Part shown: piece after piece, positions 33,911 through 42,014 of the stretch
Layout: each line of letters starts with the position of its first letter
Position numbering within the stretch: the stretch's first letter is position 1
Assembly: GCF_013141425.1 (NCBI RefSeq)
Contig: NZ_JABFRA010000071.1
Coordinates: 1 to 46,312 of the forward strand
Origin: Methylotenera sp.
Lineage (GTDB): Bacteria > Pseudomonadota > Gammaproteobacteria > Burkholderiales > Methylophilaceae
Direction: 5' to 3'
DNA length: 46,312 nt
Notes under the pieces: model-generated
The model's input: the letters and a program-made list of their open reading frames with translations, nothing else
What the model was told of the DNA's origin: nothing
Database searches by the model: none
Made by a program: the position numbers and the translations under genes

Positions 33911-35991
33911 GCTGAACCTCCAATAAGACTAGTGACACGTATGGTTTTTGAATCTGGTAATTCTTCGTGAGAAAGCACACGAAGATGTGGTATGGCGCGG
34001 CGTAAGAATTTTGATAACGCTGCACGTAATGGGGCTGAAACCAATAATACGGGCGTCATACCCATTTGTTCTTGCTGTTTTGCTGCTGCTTCGGCTTGTT
34101 TAGAAAGTGTTTCTGCCATGCCAGGTTCAATCGCAGAGCCAGTTGGACTGTTGCCTTGCATGGCTTGAGTTAACAAGCGCTCCAAGTTGCTGTCTAAAGT
34201 CATCACCGTAACTTCGTTGCCAGTGGGGAATAATTGCTGCACGATAGCGCGGCCAAGCTGAACACGCACAACGGCAGTCAACTCGCTGGTATCTTGTGTT
34301 TGCGTTGCATATTCCGATAGGGTTTCAACAATCGTGCGCATATCCCGAATATGCACGCCTTCAGCTAATAAGTTTTGCAACACTTTTTGTATCACAGCAA
34401 GTGACAATAATTTAGGGGTTAAGTCTTCTACCAATTTAGGTGCATCTTTGCTGATATGGTCTAGCAGTTGTTGCACTTCTTGGCGACCCAATAATTCACC
34501 TGCATGCAGCGAGATGATGTGGTTTAGATGCGTTGCAATCACAGTACCTGCGTCTACTACGGTATAGCCCATGTTTTGAGCTTCATCGCGCACGCTGCTA
34601 TCAATCCACACCGCAGGCAAGCCAAATGCAGGGTCAGTCGTAGCAACACCAGCGAGTTGGCCGGATACCATGCCAGGGTCAATCGCCAAATATTGGCCAT
34701 AATTAGACTCGCCGCTGGCAATTTCCACGCCTTTTAGGGTAATGCGGTAGTTAGAAGGTTTAAGTTCCAAGTTGTCGCGAATATGTACTGTTGGTGCTAA
34801 GAAACCAACTTCTTGGGCAAATTTCTTACGTAAACCTTTAATGCGTTTAAGTAAATCGCCACCTTGCGCTTTATCTACTAATGGAATTAAGCGATAGCCA
34901 ACTTCAAGGCCAACCACATCCACAGGGGTAACGTCATCCCAGCTTGCTTCCTCAAGGTTAGAGATAACTTCCACTTTTTCCTCTACGATAGGCTCAGCTT
35001 CCGCCGATTTTTTCTGTTCAGCAATGATGTAAGCCATGCCAGCCAACAAGGCGGCGAGTAATAAGAATGCAAAGTGTGGCATACCAGGAATAGCGCCCAT
35101 GCCGCCGATGATGCCCGCAGTCACATAAACCACTTTTGAGTTAGAGAATAATTGTGTGACTAACTGACCTCCAATATCTTCATTATTCGCAACACGAGAA
35201 ACCACTACACCCGCGGCCACCGAGATAATGAGCGAAGGAATTTGTGCAACCAAACCATCACCAATTGCTAACATGGTGTAGTTTTTAACGGCATCGGCAA
35301 AGGCGAGATCATGTTGCACGATACCCACCACTAAACCACCAACGATATTGATGATAATCACCATAATGCCGGCAATCGCATCACCACGTACATATTTACT
35401 TGCACCGTCCATTGCGCCGTAGAATTCTGATTCCTGACCCACTTCTGCACGGCGACGGCGAGCTTCATCTTCGCCAATTAAACCAGCGTTTAAGTCTGCG
35501 TCAATCGCCATTTGTTTACCTGGCATCGCGTCTAAGGTAAAGCGTGCGCCAACTTCAGCGATACGGCCTGCACCTTTGGTTACTACGGTAAAGTTGATGA
35601 TTGTCAGAATCACAAATACCACGATACCCACAGTGTAGTTGCCGCCAATCAAGAAGTGGCCAAAAGCTTCAATCACTTTACCTGCAGCATCAGGTCCATT
35701 GTGGCCTTCTGCCAATACTACTCGGGTAGACGCCACATTTAGCGATAAGCGCAACATGGTTGTCATCAGTAACACGGTTGGAAAGGCAATAAAATCAAGC
35801 GCTTTTCTAGTTTGCAAACCAATAAGCAAGACCATGATTGAAATGGCGATATTGAAGCTGAATAACACATCCAGAACAATGGCTGGCAATGGCAAAATCA
35901 TCATTGCTAACAGCAATATAATGATTAGCGGCGCCGCTACATTGCGGCTACCTATTGTTTTCATCCAGCTTGGTAGATTAAGCGAGTTCAT
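33907..35991 (-). CDS. flhA: Flagellar type III export gate protein FlhA
   Basis: A 694-residue export gate protein. The N-terminal half has about eight membrane helices and the FHIPEP signature region (GARFTLDAMPGKQMAIDADLNAGLI, about 150-175). The cytoplasmic C-terminal half (about 350-694) forms the nonameric ring that receives chaperone-substrate complexes. The start shares one base with the flhB stop and the end overlaps flhF by 4 bp. It is full-length and shows no odd features. Confidence 0.97.
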   Translation of the reverse strand: MNSLNLPSWMKTIGSRNVAAPLIIILLLAMMILPLPAIVLDVLFSFNIAISIMVLLIGLQTRKALDFIAFPTVLLMTTMLRLSLNVASTRVVLAEGHNGPDAAGKVIEAFGHFLIGGNYTVGIVVFVILTIINFTVVTKGAGRIAEVGARFTLDAMPGKQMAIDADLNAGLIGEDEARRRRAEVGQESEFYGAMDGASKYVRGDAIAGIMVIIINIVGGLVVGIVQHDLAFADAVKNYTMLAIGDGLVAQIPSLIISVAAGVVVSRVANNEDIGGQLVTQLFSNSKVVYVTAGIIGGMGAIPGMPHFAFLLLAALLAGMAYIIAEQKKSAEAEPIVEEKVEVISNLEEASWDDVTPVDVVGLEVGYRLIPLVDKAQGGDLLKRIKGLRKKFAQEVGFLAPTVHIRDNLELKPSNYRITLKGVEIASGESNYGQYLAIDPGMVSGQLAGVATTDPAFGLPAVWIDSSVRDEAQNMGYTVVDAGTVIATHLNHIISLHAGELLGRQEVQQLLDHISKDAPKLVEDLTPKLLSLAVIQKVLQNLLAEGVHIRDMRTIVETLSEYATQTQDTSELTAVVRVQLGRAIVQQLFPTGNEVTVMTLDSNLERLLTQAMQGNSPTGSAIEPGMAETLSKQAEAAAKQQEQMGMTPVLLVSAPLRAALSKFLRRAIPHLRVLSHEELPDSKTIRVTSLIGGSA

Positions 35992-37166
35992 CAGGCGGGT
36001 ACTCCAGCATCTAGATTATTTGCCGCTGGTAATAAACTGTGCGGATCTAATTCATCTGGCACAGGTACAGCTTTCGGCACTTCTGGTTGAAAGCCGCCAG
36101 CTTTTTTGAAAATGCGCATTTGAAATACATAAGCTAAAACTTCAGCGACAGCAGAATAAAGGGCTTCAGGGATTTCGCTACCAAGTTCAGTGTGGGCATA
36201 CAGTGCACGCGCTAATTTAGGTGATTCCATAATAAGCACTTGATGTTCACCAGCAATTTCACGAATCTTCAAAGCAACAGCATCTGCACCCTTAGCAACC
36301 ACTACTGGTGCGCGCATGCCTTCGTCCTGATATTTAATGGCGACGGCATAGTGGGTTGGGTTGGTAATCACTACATCGGCATTTGGAATCTCAGCCATCA
36401 TTCTGCGTCTAGCCATTTCGCGTTGTTGCTGACGAATCTTGGCTTTGATTTCAGGATTACCTTCAGACTCTTTCGATTCTTGACGCACTTCTTCTTTGGT
36501 CATTTTTAGTTTTTGCGCGTATTGATAAAGTTGGTAGGGCACGTCAATGGCAGCAATCACTACTAAAGTGCTGACAATGGTTAAAAATCCCATCAGCATC
36601 AAATCACTGACTTGTGCAATGCCAGATTTCAGCGGCAATGAAGAAAGCGCCAGAATAGGCTCCATGTCATGAGATATAACAACGTAAGCCACAATTCCCA
36701 CCAGCATGACTTTAGCGATAGATTTAATTAGCTCTACGGCGGCACTTTTTGAAACAATATTACCCAAGCCTTTTAATGGATTCAGACGGCCAAATTGTGG
36801 TAAAAACGCTTTACCACTGAAAACCCAACCGCCAATTATGATAGGCGATGCAATTGCCACAACCACTAGTACTAAGGCTAGTGGAGCGAATGCCAGTAAT
36901 AAGTCATAGATAGAGTGGCTGATTCTCATTAGTAACACGATCGGGTCAAACGCCGCTTGGCGGTCAAAATGCAAGCCAGAACTCATGGTGGTCATTAGCG
37001 CTTGATTAAGATGGTCGCCCATCATTAAGATCGTCAAGCCAGTGGTGAAAAGCACAGTCACAGTGGCCAACTCGCGTGAGCGTGGCACATCACCTTCTTC
37101 GCGCGCTTTTTCAATGCGCTTGGAGGAAGCCTGTTCTGTTTTTTCTAAATCGCTGTCTTCAGCCAT
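35991..37166 (-). CDS. flhB: Flagellar type III export switch protein FlhB
   Basis: A 391-residue export protein that switches substrate from hook to filament proteins. After a charged start (MAEDSDLEKTEQASSKRIEKAREEG) come four membrane helices and a cytoplasmic domain with the autocleavage site NPTH in VVITNPTHYAVAIKY. The ATG at 37166 was chosen because it gives the conserved MAEDS start and has GGGAA 5-6 bases upstream; an in-frame TTG at 37178 is less likely. It is the first gene of the flhB-A-F-G-fliA-motCD operon. Confidence 0.96.
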   Translation of the reverse strand: MAEDSDLEKTEQASSKRIEKAREEGDVPRSRELATVTVLFTTGLTILMMGDHLNQALMTTMSSGLHFDRQAAFDPIVLLMRISHSIYDLLLAFAPLALVLVVVAIASPIIIGGWVFSGKAFLPQFGRLNPLKGLGNIVSKSAAVELIKSIAKVMLVGIVAYVVISHDMEPILALSSLPLKSGIAQVSDLMLMGFLTIVSTLVVIAAIDVPYQLYQYAQKLKMTKEEVRQESKESEGNPEIKAKIRQQQREMARRRMMAEIPNADVVITNPTHYAVAIKYQDEGMRAPVVVAKGADAVALKIREIAGEHQVLIMESPKLARALYAHTELGSEIPEALYSAVAEVLAYVFQMRIFKKAGGFQPEVPKAVPVPDELDPHSLLPAANNLDAGVPA

Positions 37167-37446
37167 GACGATTCCCAATGTTTAGTTCAAATAGTTAATT
37201 CAATTGTTAATTAATGCAGATTAATTCGCGACTTCTTTTATTTACTGCATAGGATGAATTATGCGTTGCGATAGTGCGATTGTATCTTTGGAATAAAAGG
37301 GTGAAAGCGGCCCATTCTTTAAGTCGATGTGACTTTTTGACTCTAAAAAGCAAGCCAAAATTAGCATATTTATAATTATTTTTAATAATTAATTTATTTA
37401 AAGTCAATTACTTAAAAAATAAATGAAAATATTTTCAAATAAACCC

Positions 37447-37473
37447 TAAAGTTTTTTAAAGTGTGGCCGATAA
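37447..37473 (+). promoter_or_regulatory. Perfect-consensus sigma-28 promoter upstream of flhDC
   Basis: TAAAGTTT, exactly 11 bases, GCCGATAA: all 16 consensus positions match. It reads toward flhD, with the expected start point roughly 405 bp before the flhD ATG. It is the best sigma-28 site in the window, better than the one before flgM. Either flhDC is under FliA control, or an untranslated RNA starts here. Confidence 0.85.
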
Positions 37474-37719
37474 AAACTTATTCGATGAAACCGAAAATGT
37501 TTTTTGTAGAAAAATTAAAGTATTTGAAAAATAGGCCATAAACAGTTTGAGTTGTTTGTATTGAAGTCAGCGAAATGCTGGCGCAGCTAGAGCTTAACGG
37601 TAAATTACTGTAAAACTTTAGAAAATTTTAGGATATTTATTTAAAATGAAATTACTGATATAAAGAAATTTTAGCAGCACTTAAAGTTGTAAGTGTTTGA
37701 AATATATAGCTTCTCATAG

Positions 37720-37756
37720 CCCATGTAGGTGTTTGTAAGACAAACACCTACATGGG
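37720..37756. repeat. 17-bp perfect hairpin with an overlapping alternative stem
   Basis: CCCATGTAGGTGTTTGT (37720-37736) and its exact reverse complement (37740-37756) are separated by only three bases (AAG). Part of the element, GTAAGACAA (37735-37743), can instead pair with TTGTCTTAC (37766-37774), so two mutually exclusive folds exist. No U-run follows on either strand, so a simple terminator is unlikely. It lies about 130 bp before the flhD start. Confidence 0.85.
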
Positions 37757-37885
37757 TCTGTCCGCTTGTCTTACTAAAAATACCGACAAACCCTAATTGT
37801 TAACTGATGTTAAGAAGTTCAAAGTACAACCCATACGCGCAACACATTATTTACAACCGAAGTAAAAATGAATGGGGAAATAAAA

Positions 37886-38206
37886 ATGAACGAATTTGAA
37901 ATGATGTCAGAAATTAAAGATGCCAATTTGAACTACTTAATGTTGGCTCAACAATTAATCCGCTCAGATAAAGCCACTGCAATTTTCCGTTTGGGTATTA
38001 GCAAAGATATCGCAGATTTATTGGAAGGTTTAAGTAACTTGCAGTTATTAAAACTCAGCAGCACAAATATGATGCTAGCACGTTTCCGTTTTGATGACAG
38101 TGCAATTTTGGGAATGCTAACCAATTACACCAAAGATCGTGCACAAGCCCACTTGCATACTGCCGTGTTAATGGCAGGCCAAAATGCCGAAGCATTGGCC
38201 CACTAA
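37886..38206 (+). CDS. flhD: Flagellar master regulator subunit FlhD
   Basis: A 106-residue protein closely following FlhD: IKDANLNYLMLAQQLIRSDKATAIFRLGISKDIADLL, then LKLSSTNMMLARFRFDD. It forms the FlhD4C2 complex that activates early flagellar promoters with sigma-70. The ATG at 37886 was chosen because GGGGA lies 7 bases upstream and the product then starts like other FlhD proteins; an ATG 18 bases earlier (37868) has no ribosome binding site. It is followed by flhC after 37 bp. Confidence 0.95.
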   Translation: MNEFEMMSEIKDANLNYLMLAQQLIRSDKATAIFRLGISKDIADLLEGLSNLQLLKLSSTNMMLARFRFDDSAILGMLTNYTKDRAQAHLHTAVLMAGQNAEALAH

Positions 38207-38243
38207 ATCAATATCAGCTTAATCGTAAGTTAAGGAGAATATA

Positions 38244-38801
38244 ATGGAAAAGAAAAGCGTAGTAAATGAATCAGAACAAATTCAATTGGCAATCAAAATG
38301 ATTAAATTAGGTGCAAGATTGCAATTGCTTGAAGCGCAAACAACATTATCACGTGAACGTTTGATTAAATTGTACAAAGAGTTAAAAGGCGTATCGCCAC
38401 CAAAAGGTATGTTGCCATTCTCAACCGATTGGTTCTTAACCTGGCAGCCAAATATTCATTCATCTATTTTCTACAATATATACAAATTCATGGTGGACTA
38501 TACCGATGAAAAAGGCATTCATGCCATCATTAAAGCCTACAGTTTGTACTTACAACAAGTTGAGCAAGAAGGCGAAGAAGAGCCCGTATTATCCATGACA
38601 CGTGCTTGGACATTAGTGCGCTTTGTTGAAAGTAAAATGTTAAAACTACAAAACTGCAATTGCTGTGGTGGTAGCTTTATTGTCAACAGCTATGACTTGA
38701 ATCATCAATATGTTTGTAACTTATGCCACGTGCCTTCACGTGCAGGCAAAACCAAAAAAGCCAAAGAATTGACTTATAAAGTAGTGGCGATGACGGCCTA
38801 A
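38244..38801 (+). CDS. flhC: Flagellar master regulator subunit FlhC
   Basis: A 185-residue DNA-binding partner of FlhD. The N-terminal part (IQLAIKMIKLGARLQLLEAQTTLSRERLIKLYKELKG) and the C-terminal zinc site with four cysteines (CNCCGG and CNLCH, about residues 138-161) match FlhC. AAGGAGA lies upstream of the ATG. It is co-transcribed with flhD and probably with the methyltransferase gene 48 bp downstream. Confidence 0.96.
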   Translation: MEKKSVVNESEQIQLAIKMIKLGARLQLLEAQTTLSRERLIKLYKELKGVSPPKGMLPFSTDWFLTWQPNIHSSIFYNIYKFMVDYTDEKGIHAIIKAYSLYLQQVEQEGEEEPVLSMTRAWTLVRFVESKMLKLQNCNCCGGSFIVNSYDLNHQYVCNLCHVPSRAGKTKKAKELTYKVVAMTA

Positions 38802-38849
38802 TTGCAAAGGCTAAAAAGTAATAATATTTAAATGCTTACATGGTATTAG

Positions 38850-39788
38850 ATGATGCAAGAAACCCTGAATAAATTGAGTTTAAACCAGACAAGGCAACAA
38901 GCGCAGTCGCTTCATTTAATTCAGTCTGAAAAGTTGGCAGTCAGTAAGCCATTCGATAAGCAGGGCATTGATAGGCAGGCAATCGAAGCAATTACAGCAA
39001 AAATACGAAAAAAAATTCGTATAGTACCCGCCGCAAAAGCTGTTTTGATACAAGGCGGGGCATTGATGACTGTGTTAGCAAGCACCCAAATGATGGGTTG
39101 GTTTGCAGCCAATTATATGGCAATTACCTTAAGCTTTTCAATTTTTAGTTTAGTGTTGATGCAAGCGTTTTTTGCTGCAACCTTGTCTAAATTCGCAGGC
39201 ATGGCAAGTTGGTGGCGTTGGATACACCTAGCTTTTCCCCTCGCTGCATGGGCTTTATTGCAATGGCATGTGCCAAGTGAATTGTATTTAATAGGCTTCA
39301 TTGTCAGCTTAAGTCTATTCTGGACGACGTTCCGCACACAAGTTCCCTTTTTTCCATCACGTCCAGTTGTCTGGCAGCAAGTAGCTAAAATTATTCCGCA
39401 AACACAAGTGGTACGGTTAGTTGACATTGGCAGTGGGCTGGGCGATATGTCGATGTACATCGCCAAGGCTAGGCCAGATAGCCAGATTGAAGGCATCGAG
39501 ATTGCACCATTACCGTGGATAATCAGTATTGTCCGAGCCAAATTCCGCCGTTCGAAAGCTGTTTTTAAATTGGGCGATTATAATGCCCTGCAGTTTGCAA
39601 ACTACGATGTAATTTTTGCCTATCTTTCCCCAGTCGCCATGCAGAATCTGTGGGAAAAGGCCAGTCAAGAAATGCTGCCAGGCAGCTTGCTGATCAGCCT
39701 TGAATTTGAAATACCAGGTATTCCCCCCACCATGCGTATTGCGGGAAATGAAAATTCACCTGCAATTTATGTGTGGAAAATCGCCTAA
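38850..39788 (+). CDS. Membrane-anchored class I SAM-dependent methyltransferase
   Basis: A 312-residue protein. A basic N-terminal tail (1-60) is followed by about four hydrophobic segments (62-82, 86-110, 124-140, 144-162), and then a class I methyltransferase domain: motif I LVDIGSGLGD (190-199), an acidic residue after strand 2 (IEGIEIAP, about 214-217), and YDVIFAYLSP (252-261) as the strand-4 region. This layout (membrane helices, a pre-core, then VD(I/L)GSG and FAYLSP-like elements) recalls the FAM173/ATPSCKMT lysine methyltransferases and their bacterial relatives, but that is a recollection of pattern. The substrate is unknown. Position after flhC suggests co-regulation with motility. 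No strong ribosome binding site precedes the start (ATG at 38850 or 38853). Confidence 0.75.
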   Translation: MMQETLNKLSLNQTRQQAQSLHLIQSEKLAVSKPFDKQGIDRQAIEAITAKIRKKIRIVPAAKAVLIQGGALMTVLASTQMMGWFAANYMAITLSFSIFSLVLMQAFFAATLSKFAGMASWWRWIHLAFPLAAWALLQWHVPSELYLIGFIVSLSLFWTTFRTQVPFFPSRPVVWQQVAKIIPQTQVVRLVDIGSGLGDMSMYIAKARPDSQIEGIEIAPLPWIISIVRAKFRRSKAVFKLGDYNALQFANYDVIFAYLSPVAMQNLWEKASQEMLPGSLLISLEFEIPGIPPTMRIAGNENSPAIYVWKIA

Positions 39789-39869
39789 CAAATTTACTGC
39801 CCCACTAGCGTTTCTTCCTTTCGAGAACGCTTTCTCCGTCCAATACAAATCCAACAGTAATTCATCTAC

Positions 39870-39890
39870 ACGCCTTATTTAAAGGCGTTT
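39870..39890 (+). terminator. Terminator-like hairpin after the flhDC-methyltransferase unit
   Basis: ACGCCTT (39870-39876) pairs with AAGGCGT (39882-39888) around a 5-base loop, followed by a short T-run broken by C. Another weaker hairpin (AGCGTT / AACGCT, 39807-39831) precedes it. Together they probably end the flhDC transcript before motA. The remaining 39891-40056 has no gene and no clear sigma-28 site. Confidence 0.55.
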
Positions 39891-40056
39891 CTAGTAATTG
39901 GGTTAATTCAATCCTTGGATACAAAACACAATATAAGCCTAAAAACACGCCTTTATTCCACAGATTGATTTACACAAGCGATTGCTATTCTGTAAGCAAT
40001 TATTAAACCCAATTATTAAACCAAAGTAATTTTTACCAAGTCTGGAGTGCTTAAAT

Positions 40057-40917
40057 ATGTTTGTCATTATTGGTTACGTTGTGATCTGCGGCACAATTTT
40101 TGGCGGCTATGCCATGGCAGGCGGCCATTTAGGCGGCTTGTGGCAACCGTTGGAAGTGCTAATGATTTTTGGTGGTGCTTTAGGTTCATTTATTGTAGGT
40201 AATGACAATAAAGCACTTAAAGCAACAGCCAAAACATTGCCTAGCATATTTAAAGGCTCCAAATTTACCAAAGCACTTTACTTGGATTTACTGGCCTTGC
40301 TATTCGAGATTCTTTCCAAAATTCGCAAAGACGGCATGATGTCGATTGAAAACGATGTGGAGAATCCAGAAGCCAGTCCGCTGTTCAGTAAATATCCAAA
40401 GTTACTGCACGATCATCACCTGACTGAGTTTATTACCGATTATTTACGCTTAATGGGTTCAGGCAACATGGATGCTTTTCAAATTGAAACTTTAATGGAA
40501 AGTGAAATCGAAACGCACCACATGGAAGGCCATGTGCCAGCGCATTGTATTGCTAAGTTGGGCGATGCTTTACCTGCCTTTGGTATCGTGGCTGCGGTGA
40601 TGGGCGTAGTACATACCATGGAAAGTTTACATTTGCCACCTAACGAATTGGGCATTTTGATTGGTCATGCGCTGGTGGGTACCTTCCTGGGGATTTTGCT
40701 GGCTTATGGGTTTGTCGGTCCGCTTTCTGGCTTGTTAGAACAAAAGCTAGAAGAGAGCACCAAAATGTATAACACGGTAAAAGTCACCTTAATTTCCAGC
40801 CTCAATGGATATGCGCCAGCAATAGCGGTGGAATTTGGCCGCAAGATTCTTTATTCAACCGAGCGTCCAGGCTTTGCCGAGCTTGAAACGCACGTTAAAC
40901 AAACCAAGAACAAATAG
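40057..40917 (+). CDS. motA: Flagellar motor stator protein MotA
   Basis: A 286-residue protein with four membrane helices (about 3-22, 33-50, 168-190, 200-222). It has the conserved TM3/TM4 text AHCIAKLGDALPAFGIVAAVMGVVHTMES and GILIGHALVGTFLGILLAYGFVGPLSGLLEQ, including the functional prolines. The cytoplasmic loop carries the charged residues that contact FliG. CTGGAG lies upstream of the ATG. It is the classic long MotA form, clearly different from the 246-residue MotC. motB follows after 41 bp. Confidence 0.96.
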   Translation: MFVIIGYVVICGTIFGGYAMAGGHLGGLWQPLEVLMIFGGALGSFIVGNDNKALKATAKTLPSIFKGSKFTKALYLDLLALLFEILSKIRKDGMMSIENDVENPEASPLFSKYPKLLHDHHLTEFITDYLRLMGSGNMDAFQIETLMESEIETHHMEGHVPAHCIAKLGDALPAFGIVAAVMGVVHTMESLHLPPNELGILIGHALVGTFLGILLAYGFVGPLSGLLEQKLEESTKMYNTVKVTLISSLNGYAPAIAVEFGRKILYSTERPGFAELETHVKQTKNK

Positions 40918-40958
40918 CAAATTGTTACGCAACGCAATGACTGAATACGGAGCATGTA

Positions 40959-41894
40959 ATGGCTGAAGAACGCGTAAGACCGATTATCGTAAAGAAGATT
41001 AAAAAAGGCGGTGGTGGCCACCACGGCGGGGCTTGGAAGATTGCCTACGCCGACTTTGTGACCGCTATGATGGCCTTCTTCTTGCTGATGTGGTTGTTAG
41101 GCTCAACTTCAAAAGCACAAAAAGAAGGTATTTCGGATTACTTTAAAACACCATTAAAAGTGGCCATGATGGGCGGTACTTCGGTGGGTGCCAGTGATAC
41201 CTTGATTAAAGGTGGTGGTGGTAAAGATTTTACTAAAAAGTCAGGCCAAGTAAAAAAAGTAGACGGCCCTGATGGTAAGAAAACCGCGATTGATGCTGAA
41301 ACCGCCAAAAAAGCTTTAGAGAAAGAAGAAAAAGTTAAGTTAGAAGAGCTGAAAAATAAAATCGAGAAGGCGATTGAAGATAGTCCAAATTTGAGTAAGT
41401 TTAAAAACCAATTATTGCTGGATATTACCTCTGAAGGTTTACGCGTGCAGATTGTCGATGAACAAAATCGTGCCATGTTTAACTCTTCTAAAGCCGAGTT
41501 ACAGCCTTATGCCAAGCAGATTTTGCAGGAACTTGGCCAGATGTTCAATGGTGTGACCAATAAAATCAGCTTGTCTGGTCATACCGACGCAACGCCATAC
41601 CCTAATGGTGAAAAATCCTACAGCAATTGGGAGCTTTCTTCAGACCGGGCGAATGCCTCTCGGCGAGAACTGGTGGCAGGCGGTATGGATGAAACCAAAT
41701 TACTGCGTGTAGTTGGCCTGTCGTCAGCTAGCTTGTTTAATAAAGAGAACCCGTTTGATGCAACCAATCGCCGCATCAGCATCATTATCATGAATAAGCA
41801 AGCCGAAGAAAATGCCTTAAAAGATGGTGCGTCTATTGATGTTCCAGCCGATTCTGCGGCTTCGGATGTAAGTAAGGCCATGCTTACGCCCTAA
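40959..41894 (+). CDS. motB: Flagellar motor stator protein MotB
   Basis: A 311-residue protein. The N-terminus (RPIIVKKIKKGGGGHHGGAWKIAYADFVTAMMAFFLLMWLL) contains the proton-accepting Asp32. A plug-like segment and a Lys/Glu coiled linker follow, then the OmpA/MotB peptidoglycan-binding domain (ISLSGHTDATPY...NWELSSDRANASRREL, NRRISIIIM). GGAG lies upstream of the ATG. The stop lies inside a hairpin (CCTAAACA 41890-41897 with TGTTTAGG 41907-41914) that may reduce read-through, though the T-run is displaced. Confidence 0.96.
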   Translation: MAEERVRPIIVKKIKKGGGGHHGGAWKIAYADFVTAMMAFFLLMWLLGSTSKAQKEGISDYFKTPLKVAMMGGTSVGASDTLIKGGGGKDFTKKSGQVKKVDGPDGKKTAIDAETAKKALEKEEKVKLEELKNKIEKAIEDSPNLSKFKNQLLLDITSEGLRVQIVDEQNRAMFNSSKAELQPYAKQILQELGQMFNGVTNKISLSGHTDATPYPNGEKSYSNWELSSDRANASRRELVAGGMDETKLLRVVGLSSASLFNKENPFDATNRRISIIIMNKQAEENALKDGASIDVPADSAASDVSKAMLTP

Positions 41895-42014
41895 ACAAGC
41901 GCTACCTGTTTAGGCCCAACTAGGCTTTTGTAAATTTAAGCAATAAAAGTAAAAAATAGAATTGATTAGTTTAACTGGTCGTATTCGCTAAATTGAAATG
42001 CAGCACTTTGGAAC

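Larger units (their letters stand above)
37167..37885. other. 719-bp gene-free regulatory region between flhB and flhD
   Basis: This divergent region holds the flhB promoter on the minus strand and the flhDC promoters on the plus strand. It is very AT-rich from 37350 to 37440. It contains a perfect sigma-28 promoter (37447-37473) and a 17-bp perfect hairpin (37720-37756), both described separately. Short open frames such as ATG 37485 to TAA (18 codons) lack ribosome binding sites and look incidental. A small RNA or a long structured flhDC leader would fit the layout. Confidence 0.6.

Noticed and set aside
37485-37541. 18-codon frame just after the perfect sigma-28 promoter
   Set aside because: No Shine-Dalgarno and an AT-rich context; a peptide cannot be supported.
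37720-37756. Intrinsic terminator
   Set aside because: The stem is strong but no U-run follows on either strand.
39930-40040. Possible sigma-28 promoter before motA
   Set aside because: Several TAAA sequences occur, but none is followed at the right distance by a CCGAT- or CCGTT-like -10.
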